Assembly (NCBI GenBank): GCA_003519375.1
Contig: DOWV01000194.1
Span: forward strand, 1-6,398
From: Bacteroidota bacterium
GTDB lineage: Bacteria > Bacteroidota > Ignavibacteria > UBA10030
Reading direction: 5' to 3'
DNA: 6,398 nucleotides
The translations under genes were made by a program, and so were the position numbers. Positions 1-5,800 of the stretch are shown here, piece after piece (positions within the stretch are counted from its first letter, which is position 1; each line of letters starts with the position of its first letter). Under the pieces are notes generated by a model that saw nothing but the letters and a program-made list of their open reading frames with translations, made no database searches and had not been told where the DNA came from.

Positions 1-155
1 TTCCGAAAGCCAACCGCAACGGCAGCTTGCCTGAACGTAGGTGCAAACAAGGATTCATTTTCCAAATATGTTTTTCGGCACATCTGTTCAAACGCGACCC
101 GCAGAGTCGCTCTACATGGAAAATGCATAAACAATAATCAGATGGTGTTTCGACT

Positions 156-560
156 ATGTCAAAAGAGCACTTCAATCCACCCAGCCTTTTCCAGAGCCTG
201 GCCCACGGCTTCTCACAGGCAGTGAGCAGCGGACCCGGGCGCACGGTTTATATCTCAGGGCAAACAGCCTGGAATGCCGAGAGAGAAATCGTGGGCGGCA
301 ATGATCTCGAACGGCAGACTCATGAAGCTTTCCGTAACCTCAAGACGGCGATTGAGGAGGCCCGGGGAACCATCGACGATATCGTGGCGATTCGTATCTA
401 TGTAGTGAACTATGACTCAAAAGCCGGAAGCATCGTCGGCAAGGTGCTAAGGCAGTACTTTAATGCTCCAAAGCCGCCGGCATCCACCTGGGTAGGAGTC
501 CAGGCTTTGGCCTCCCCGGATTTTCTCATTGAAATCGAAGCAGTTGCCGTCATTGAATGA
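156..560 (+). CDS. RidA/YjgF/YER057c/UK114-family protein, lacking the catalytic arginine
   Basis: A 134-residue protein of typical Rid length covering the whole single-domain fold. Visible family features are the SGQ motif (residues 34-36) in the early strand, the helix region with TxEAFRNLKxAIEEA (55-69), the strand IRIYVVNY (79-86), and the C-terminal block from PPAST to EIEAVAV (108-132). RidA enzymes form trimers and hydrolyse reactive 2-imino/enamine acids made by PLP enzymes, using an arginine just after the conserved P-A (R105 in E. coli RidA). Here that position is Ser110 (P-A-S-T), so imine deaminase activity is doubtful. The protein fits Rid subgroups without the arginine, whose roles are mostly unknown. 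The ATG at 156 gives the normal N-terminus, but no clear Shine-Dalgarno precedes it. The next gene starts 31 nt downstream, suggesting co-transcription. Family assignment is firm; function is not. Confidence 0.93.
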   Translation: MSKEHFNPPSLFQSLAHGFSQAVSSGPGRTVYISGQTAWNAEREIVGGNDLERQTHEAFRNLKTAIEEARGTIDDIVAIRIYVVNYDSKAGSIVGKVLRQYFNAPKPPASTWVGVQALASPDFLIEIEAVAVIE

Positions 561-591
561 TCCCGTCAAAATCGACAAACCAACGGACGAA

Positions 592-1248
592 ATGATAGCC
601 ATCCCATTCAACGTCAATGACCGGGTGTTGAGAGAAGCGTTCTTCGATCACTTGTTCCATCGTGCTATCGAAAATCTCCGCGAAGAAGATCAGGCGCTCT
701 GGGGAGGAATGTCGGCCCGGCATATGGTCGAGCATCTCGACTGGGCGATCGGGCTCTCGATTGCCGCCACGAATGTCGATTGCAAGACACTGCCGCACCT
801 GATAGAGCGGGCGAAGAGGTTTCTGTACGATAATCGGCCGACGCCTCACGAGTTCAGAAATCCGCTTCTCGGCGAGACGCCGCCGGCGTTCAGGTTCGGC
901 TCAATGGCAGAGGCGAAGGCCGCGCTGCGAATGGCTACGACAAGCTATCTCCATCACTTCCGCGAGCACCCCGAGGCCGTCCACGTGCATCCGCTCTTCG
1001 GTCCGCTCGGAGCGGAGGAGTGGGAGCGGGCGCATTTCAAGCACTGCTATCATCATTTGCTGCAATTCAGGCTCGTGAGCGCGGTGGGCGGGGCGGTGGT
1101 GGCGGGACCCGCACATCAAAAATCAACAATGGCTGATCTTCAATCGTTAATCCGCAGAACTGCCAGAAACTGGAGATTTCAGATTAAGGATTGTAGATCA
1201 TTGATTTTTGAAGTGTGCGGGAGAAATGCCACGCACCTCTCGATGTAG
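592..1248 (+). CDS. DUF1569 / DinB-like putative metal-binding protein with an aberrant C-terminal tail
   Basis: From the ATG at 592 this encodes 218 residues. Residues ~10-161 resemble the DUF1569 branch of the DinB-like four-helix fold. The signs are LWGGMSARHMVEHLDWA (36-52), a KRFL...P.P.EF.NPLL stretch (75-93), HVHPLFGPLGAEEW (131-144), and the histidine-rich end HFKHCYHHLLQF (148-159). H48 and the H148/H151/H155 cluster are candidate metal ligands. DinB-like proteins are often thiol-dependent transferases or of unknown function, so I assign no reaction. The fold should end near L161 (about base 1075). Residues ~162-218 have no family character, and 175-207 are encoded inside an inverted repeat (1116-1211), so the natural stop seems lost. 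A TTG start at 529 is in frame and would overlap the RidA-like gene. ATG 592 is preferred because it is a standard codon and the extra 21 residues look unlike a domain. Probably in an operon with the upstream gene. Confidence 0.82.
   Translation: MIAIPFNVNDRVLREAFFDHLFHRAIENLREEDQALWGGMSARHMVEHLDWAIGLSIAATNVDCKTLPHLIERAKRFLYDNRPTPHEFRNPLLGETPPAFRFGSMAEAKAALRMATTSYLHHFREHPEAVHVHPLFGPLGAEEWERAHFKHCYHHLLQFRLVSAVGGAVVAGPAHQKSTMADLQSLIRRTARNWRFQIKDCRSLIFEVCGRNATHLSM
1116..1211. repeat. AT-rich imperfect inverted repeat inside the 3' end of the DUF1569 gene
   Basis: The outer arms are a perfect 11 bp match: TCAAAAATCAA (1116-1126) against TTGATTTTTGA (1201-1211). After a 7-nt asymmetry (1127-1133), bases 1134-1154 pair with 1180-1200 at 18 of 21 positions. 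The centre (1155-1179) holds a small CCAG-AAA-CTGG hairpin. Composition is far more AT-rich than the GC-rich coding sequence before it. The left arm carries AATCGTTAATC (1142-1152), also present at 1834-1844 after the acetyltransferase gene, so this belongs to the same class of intergenic filler. The element is translated as the tail of the DUF1569 reading frame. Confidence 0.8.
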
Positions 1249-1313
1249 AAGTCCGTTTTCTCACCGGGCGTCCTCATGCAGAAGACGGACTTCTCACTTG
1301 CGGTGCGTGGCAT
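1226..1313. repeat. Long imperfect hairpin (palindromic element) upstream of the acetyltransferase gene
   Basis: The outer stem is a perfect 12 bp: ATGCCACGCACC (1226-1237) against GGTGCGTGGCAT (1302-1313). An internal loop follows (1238-1246 against 1295-1301). The inner stem is 15 bp with one G-T pair (1247-1261 against 1280-1294), containing AGAAGTCCGT/ACGGACTTCT. The apical loop is 18 nt (1262-1279). No T-run follows, so it is not a standard intrinsic terminator. It lies 12 nt before the acetyltransferase ATG and spans the DUF1569 stop codon. It could be a repetitive palindromic element, an mRNA structure, or the relic of a mobile element; the window alone cannot separate these. Confidence 0.8.
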
Positions 1314-1325
1314 CTACATGAGGCC

Positions 1326-1808
1326 ATGACCAACATCGAAATACGACACGAATTCAAACCCGGTGACATAGGCAGGCTTGTGGAACTGCACGGGCTGCTC
1401 TACTCCGAAGAATACGGCTTCGACCATACATTCGAAGCCTATGTGGCAGAGCCGCTCGCGAAATTCGCGTTGACGAAGACAGATCGGGAGCGAATCTGGC
1501 TGGTGGAGGACAACAATATCCTGATGGGCTCGGTTGCGATTGTCAAACAAAGCGACGACGAGGCGCAGTTCCGGTGGTTCCTTTTGCATCCGTCGCTCAG
1601 GGGCAAGGGGATTGGATCAAGGCTCATGAATGACACTGTGGCGTTCTGCCGGGGAAAAGGATACAAGCGGATATTTCTCTGGACGGTGAGCGATCTTCAC
1701 GCCGCCGCGGCTGTCTATCGCCGGGCCGGTTTCCGGCTGATCGAGGAACATACGCACACCATCTGGGGCGTGTGGCTCACCGAGCAGAGGTACGATCTGG
1801 AGCTCTGA
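1326..1808 (+). CDS. GNAT-family N-acetyltransferase
   Basis: A 160-residue single-domain GNAT enzyme expected to transfer acetyl from acetyl-CoA to an amine; the substrate is unknown. Strand IWLVEDNNILMGSVAIV (57-73) precedes motif A. Motif A, with the acetyl-CoA pyrophosphate loop, is HPSLRGKGIGSRLM (88-101), matching R/Q-x-x-G-x-G. Motif B includes LWTVSDLHAAAAVYRRAGFRLIEE (118-141), with Y131 in the usual catalytic tyrosine region. The sequence, including the N-terminal LYSEEYGFDHTFEAYVA block, resembles the GNAT half of MarR-GNAT fusion regulators. No MarR helix-turn-helix is encoded here, so this is the stand-alone form. ATG 1326 is chosen because upstream in-frame codons back to 1215 lie within the hairpin element and add nothing GNAT-like. 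A weak GAGG lies only 2 nt before the ATG. The gene is isolated on both sides by repeat-rich DNA. Confidence 0.92.
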   Translation: MTNIEIRHEFKPGDIGRLVELHGLLYSEEYGFDHTFEAYVAEPLAKFALTKTDRERIWLVEDNNILMGSVAIVKQSDDEAQFRWFLLHPSLRGKGIGSRLMNDTVAFCRGKGYKRIFLWTVSDLHAAAAVYRRAGFRLIEEHTHTIWGVWLTEQRYDLEL

Positions 1809-1833
1809 ATCAACCCACAATTCATAAATCAGA

Positions 1834-1890
1834 AATCGTTAATCTGTAATCGATATTCACTGCGCTCAACCATTTTCTGCCCGGCATTGC
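1834..1890 (+). repeat. Dispersed intergenic repeat, copy A
   Basis: This 57-base stretch aligns with 2542-2600 at about 50 positions, with two single-base indels. The identical core is GTAATCGATATTCAC (1846-1860 and 2555-2569). Downstream the two copies share TCAACCA and CCGGC-TTGC. The copy begins 26 nt after the acetyltransferase stop. Its AATCGTTAATC (1834-1844) is identical to bases 1142-1152. Confidence 0.8.
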
Positions 1891-1935
1891 GAGCCTTTAG
1901 GTTCGTGGAGCGGCGCTCACAAACAGCAAGGTGGT

Positions 1936-2078
1936 CGGTGACCGTCACCTCGCGGCGGTCTCTCAGGGGTGCCGGTCACCTTTCAGCGCAGCCTTCCACT
2001 GGTGCGGTGACTGTCACCTCGCGGCGAACTTTCATGGGTGCCGGTCACCTATGAGTGCACGAAAGTGACCGTCACTTT
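1936..2078. repeat. Tandem 69 bp repeat with GTGAC-N-GTCAC palindromes
   Basis: Two units are offset by exactly 69 bases. CGGTGACCGTCACCTCGCGGCG (1936-1957) recurs with one change at 2005-2026, and GGGTGCCGGTCACCT at 1967-1981 recurs exactly at 2036-2050. A third, shorter relative ends the block as AAAGTGAC-C-GTCACTTT (2062-2078), an 8+8 bp palindrome with a one-base centre. The palindromes sit at 1937-1949, 2006-2018 and 2062-2078, each of the form GTGAC-N-GTCAC. Such iterated palindromes could be protein-binding sites or a dispersed repeat family. The 69 bp period equals 23 codons, so a decayed coding repeat is also possible, though no gene is supported. Confidence 0.85.
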
Positions 2079-2150
2079 GCTGAGAAAATTCTGGATTAAG
2101 TGACGGGCGCTCGCTGATGAACATTCACTATTCATAGATCTCAAGATCCC

Positions 2151-2489
2151 TTGCAGAACAACCAGAAGCTCCTTCTCGTCAAGCTCGCCCACACGATTAT
2201 CTGGGCGTTCTTCGTGTGCGTGATCGGCTACGTGGTCTACGCCGGGATTTATAACCGGATAGACGCGACGGTCTGGGTCGCAATCGGAGTCGTGATTTTG
2301 GAGGGAGTCGTGATTCTGATGAATGATGGAAAATGTCCGCTGACGAATATCGGCGCCCGCTACACCACCGATCGGAACGACGCGTTCGACATTTTCTTGC
2401 CGAACTGGCTGGCGAAGCATAACAAACTCATCTTTACATCGATCTTCGCTGTCGGGGTTGTCCTGGTGCTCTTCAGGATCCTGAAGTAA
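2151..2489 (+). CDS. Small three-helix membrane protein of unknown function
   Basis: A 112-residue integral membrane protein. Hydrophobic segments lie at about 13-33 (AHTIIWAFFVCVIGYVVYAGI), 39-57 (ATVWVAIGVVILEGVVILM) and 91-110 (KLIFTSIFAVGVVLVLFRIL). Between helices 2 and 3 is a polar loop containing GKCPLTNIGARY and FDIFLPNWLAKHNK. The CPLT and FDIFLPNWLAK motifs look conserved and recall small hypothetical membrane proteins I associate with Bacteroidota, some of them near DUF2784. I cannot give a function. The start is TTG at 2151, the only usual start codon after the in-frame TGA at 2118; no clear Shine-Dalgarno is visible. The complementary strand is also open here, but its translation is highly charged and repetitive, as expected opposite a hydrophobic gene. 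Dispersed repeat copies A and B flank the gene. Confidence is good that it is expressed, low on role. Confidence 0.8.
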   Translation: MQNNQKLLLVKLAHTIIWAFFVCVIGYVVYAGIYNRIDATVWVAIGVVILEGVVILMNDGKCPLTNIGARYTTDRNDAFDIFLPNWLAKHNKLIFTSIFAVGVVLVLFRILK

Positions 2490-2503
2490 ACGAGTTTCTT
2501 CAG
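2471..2503 (+). terminator. Overlapping hairpins at the 3' end of the membrane protein gene (candidate terminator or mRNA end)
   Basis: CTTCAGGATCCTGAAG (2471-2486) is a perfect 16 bp palindrome covering the last codons. As RNA it gives a 6 bp stem with a GATC loop. CTGAAG (2481-2486) can instead pair with CTTCAG (2498-2503), extended through AAA/TTT around a CGAG loop with one bulged T. The two hairpins exclude each other. No downstream T-run is present, so intrinsic termination is uncertain. Confidence 0.35.
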
Positions 2504-2541
2504 AGGGCACTTGCCTGGCCACCCACCCTTCAAAAATCACA

Positions 2542-2600
2542 AATTGTTGATCTAGTAATCGATATTCACCGCGATCAACCACTTTCCTGTCCGGCGTTGC
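2542..2600 (+). repeat. Dispersed intergenic repeat, copy B
   Basis: Second copy of the repeat at 1834-1890, about 85% identical, in the same orientation and 708 bases downstream. It begins about 50 nt after the membrane protein stop codon. The filler before it (CAAAAATCACAAATTG, from 2531) also resembles the TCAAAAATCAA arm at 1116-1126. Confidence 0.8.
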
Positions 2601-2789
2601 TGACTCACGGTGCGGCTTTTCATTTTTTTGCAGGCGCAAAGGCTTCATCCAATCGAGCTTCTGCATTCTCCATTCTGGATTCTGATTGCCTTTCACCACC
2701 TTCTGCCTTAGCTTTCATATGAAGTCGGAGCAATCCGGACAAACCAGCCGCTTCCGGTGCTCACCGTCCGACGCAGCAGTAAACGACCC

Positions 2790-2794
2790 AGGAA
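2790..2794 (+). promoter_or_regulatory. Probable ribosome binding site for the hybrid kinase
   Basis: AGGAA lies 9 nt before the ATG at 2804. It is the best-placed purine-rich site in front of any gene in the window and supports this start over other in-frame codons. Confidence 0.55.
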
Positions 2795-2803
2795 TCCCGC
2801 ATT

Positions 2804-5800
2804 ATGAAGACATTGCGTTCGAAGAAAACCGCCCGGAAAGCTGCCGCCAAACCCAAAAGGACGGCGGGCAATAAAGCCGCCCCGGCGTCGAAAAAGGAAC
2901 TTCTCTCCCCGCACGAGATTTACTTTCGGCAGCTTTTCGCCAGCTCTCTCGAGGGAATCGTCGCGCTGAATCGTGAGGACCGCATTGTCGAAGCAAACCC
3001 TTCGTTCCTCAGGATTTTCGGCTTCACGCTGAAGGAAATCGTCGGACAACGGCTGAATGATCTGATCGTTCCGCGGAACCTGGGGCAGGAAGCTGAGGGA
3101 CTCTCGAAGAAGGTGTTGAACAACGAGGCGGTGCAGACAGAAACCGTTCGCAGGCGCAAGGATGGATCGATGGTGCATGTTTCTGTCCTTGGTGCGCCGA
3201 TCCTGGCGGATGGCAAACGAATCGGGATCTTCGGCATTTACAGGGATATTTCTTCGCAGAAGAAAGCTGAAGCGGCGCTCAAGGAGAGTGAGGTGCAGTA
3301 CCGCCGGCTGGTGGAGAGCGCGAGCGACATTATCTACAGCACCGATCTCATCGGACGATTTCTCTATGCCAATCCCGTTGCTTTGAGAATCACCGGATAC
3401 TCCGAGCAGGAAATCATCGGCACGAAGTACCTCGATCTGATTCCGGAGTACTACCGCTCGACGGCCGAATCGTTCTACAGGAACCAGGTGAGGTCGGACA
3501 CACCGTCGACGTATTTTGAATTTCCGACGCACACGAAGGGCGGCCGTGAGATCTGGCTCGGCCAGAACGTGCAGCTCGTCAAGCGTGACGGGCGCACCAT
3601 CGGTGTCCATGCCATTGCCCGCGACATCACGCTGCGGAAGCTCATCGAGGATGAACTCCGGCAGAACCGCAACCAGCTCGAGATGGTCATCAACACCGTG
3701 AACGAGGGGATTACCTACAGTGATGAGGCCGGGCGCTTCGAGGTGTTCAATCCGGCGATGGAGAAACTGACAGGCTACTCGATGATCGAGGCGAATGCCG
3801 GTGACTTCAGCCGCCTGTTGTATCCCGATCCCGCGGCCCGGCAGCAGGCGCTTGACGGGTTGAAGGAGCTGATGGAGAAAGGGGAAGTCCGGGATGAGGA
3901 GTCGACGATCGTCACCAAAACGGGCGAATCACGGACGCTCCTCGTCACGACCAAACTCATTCACGAAGGCGCGCGGACCATGTTCCTGAGCGCCTACCGG
4001 GACATCACCGGGCGCACGAAGGCCGAACGGCGGCTGCAGGAGAGCGAAGTCAGATTCCGTGAAATGTTCGACGAAGCTCCGGTGGGGTACCATGAACTCG
4101 GCGTCGACGGCCGTATCACCCGCGTCAACAGAACGGAGCTCGAAATCCTGGGCTACACGGCTGAAGAGATGCTCGGGATGTTTGCATGGGAATTTGTGGA
4201 GGAACACGAGGTCTCGCGGAAAGCGGTTGCTGCGAAGCTCTCGGGTGCAATTCCTCCGGGCCAGAATATCGAACGCAAGTATCTGAAGAAAGATGGAACG
4301 ACAATCCCGGTATTGCTCCAGGACCGGCTCCTGCACAACTCTCAGGGTGCGATCGTTGGTATCAGGACGACACTCCAGGACATTACCGAGCGGAAGCGGA
4401 TGGAGGAAGAACTCCGAAGGGCGAAGGAGGAAGCGGAGGCGGCAACACGCGCAAAATCGGAATTTCTCGCCGTCATGAGTCACGAGATCCGAACCCCGAT
4501 GAACGGCGTGATCGGCATGGCCGACTTGCTCAGCAACACGACATTGACCCCGGATCAGAAAGAATACGTCGATACGATCCGGATGAGCGGTGAGGCGCTG
4601 CTGAGCGTTATCAACGATATCCTCGACTTCTCGAAGTTCGAGTCGGGCAAAATCGAGCTTGAAGAAGCGCCGTTCGATCTGAGGCCGTGCATCGAGGAAG
4701 TGTACGAGCTTCTCTCGCCCAGAGCATCCCAAAAGGACCTCGATCTTCTCTATTGGGTCGATGCCGAGGTTCCGCCCGTCATCGTCGGAGACAAGCACCG
4801 GCTTCGGCAGATTCTTCTGAACCTGGCCGGCAACGCCATCAAGTTTACCGAGCATGGGGAAATCTACATCAGCATTGCGCTGTCCTGGCGGATAGGGAGG
4901 AATTTTGCGCTCGAGTTCTCGGTGAGGGACACCGGAATCGGGATTCCCCCTGACCGGATCGATCGTCTCTTCAAACCGTTCAGCCAGGCGGATTCTTCCA
5001 CGACCCGCAAGTACGGCGGGACGGGGCTCGGGCTTGCGATTTCCATGCGTCTTGTCGAGTCCATGAGAGGGAAGATCTGGGTGGAGAGCGAACAAGGCAA
5101 GGGCTCGGTATTTCGTTTCACGGTTCAGTCGTCCCTGCCTGTGGCAGCCGAGGCGCCTGAGTCCTATTCCCATGCTGACGCCGGCAGTGTCGAGGGTAAG
5201 CGTATCCTCGTCGTCGACGACAACAGGACAAACCTGCAGATTCTCAAGCAGCTTTGCCTTCACTGGAAGCTGATCCCCAGGATCACGGCGTCTCCCAAAG
5301 AGGCGCTGGAGTGGGTGAGGAGGGGTGATCCTTTCGACCTCGGCCTCATTGATATGCAGATGCCGGAGATCGACGGTGTTCAGCTTTCGGCTGAAATCCG
5401 GGCGGTGAGGCCCGCGCAAGTCATGCCTCTGATCCTGTTTTCGTCGGTCGGGCTGTCGAGCGAGCTCCAACCCAATCACCGAAGGCTCTTTGCCGCTGAG
5501 GTGGCGAAGCCTCTGAAGCAGTCGCAGCTGTTCGATGTGCTGGTGAGAGTCATGAGCGGTGCGCAGGCGGAAGCCTCCGTACCTGTGCAACGGATTGAAC
5601 CGGCGATGGCGGCAAGAATGCCGCTCGACATCATGGTCGCCGAGGACAACATCGTCAACCAGAAGCTTTTGATGTATTTGCTCGGGCAGCTCGGGTATAA
5701 GCCGCACATGGTTTCCAATGGATTAGAGGTATTGGAGGAGCTCGAGCGGAGATCGTATGACGTGATCTTCATGGACGTGCACATGCCGGTGATGGATGGG

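Larger units (their letters stand above)
1809..2150. other. Repeat-rich non-coding region
   Basis: About 340 bases with no convincing gene. In order it holds AT-rich filler after the acetyltransferase stop, copy A of the dispersed repeat, a small hairpin (1905-1920, GTG-AGC stem with GGC loop), the 69 bp tandem repeat region, and AT-rich sequence with ATTCACTATTCATAG just before the membrane protein gene. A + strand frame stays open from 1851 to the TGA at 2051, but it only translates the tandem repeat and lacks an ATG start or RBS. I found no promoter with convincing spacing. Confidence 0.7.
2490..2803. other. Non-coding region between membrane protein and kinase genes
   Basis: About 314 bases with no supported gene. 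It contains the second half of the overlapping hairpins, AT-rich filler starting near 2531, dispersed repeat copy B, a T7 run (2623-2629), and a pyrimidine-rich stretch with three ATTCT repeats (2665-2684). A short + strand frame from the ATG at 2719 runs into the kinase gene in another frame and has no domain character. A kinase promoter should lie here, but I see no -35/-10 pair with good spacing. Confidence 0.65.

Noticed and set aside
94..110. GCGAC-N7-GTCGC inverted repeat in the leader of the RidA-like gene as an operator
   Set aside because: Five-base arms with a seven-base loop are too weak to distinguish from chance, and no promoter can be placed beside it.
1851..2051. Open + strand frame across the tandem repeat (VTVTSRR...GAGHL)
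   Set aside because: No ATG start or ribosome binding site. The content is only the repeat itself, and the 69 bp period being divisible by three is enough to keep the frame open.
1936..2078. CRISPR array
   Set aside because: Only two full units. The repeated and variable parts do not have the constant-repeat/unique-spacer pattern, and no cas genes are present.
1809..2150. Integron attC sites or a gene-cassette array
   Set aside because: Small same-strand genes separated by palindromic sequence prompted the idea, but I find no GTTRRRY/RYYYAAC core sites at the hairpin ends and no integrase in the window.
2049..2699. 216-codon open frame on the - strand opposite the small membrane protein
   Set aside because: Its translation is highly charged and low in hydrophobic core, with no domain, as expected antisense to a hydrophobic gene. 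The + strand protein has clear membrane helices and family-like motifs.
2691..2720. TTTCAC and TCATAT as a -35/-10 pair for the kinase
   Set aside because: The match to consensus is poor in both hexamers, and the likely host group may not use E. coli-like promoters.
2719..2874. Short + strand ORF from the ATG at 2719
   Set aside because: It overlaps the kinase start in a different frame, has no RBS and shows no domain character.
2708..3610. 300-codon open frame on the - strand over the kinase start
   Set aside because: Arg/Leu-rich shadow of the GC-rich PAS-coding region; no recognisable fold or start context.
3929..5707. 592-codon open frame on the - strand within the kinase gene
   Set aside because: It is the complement of an unambiguous histidine kinase with intact catalytic motifs. 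The translation is rich in Arg, His, Asp and Leu with no domain.
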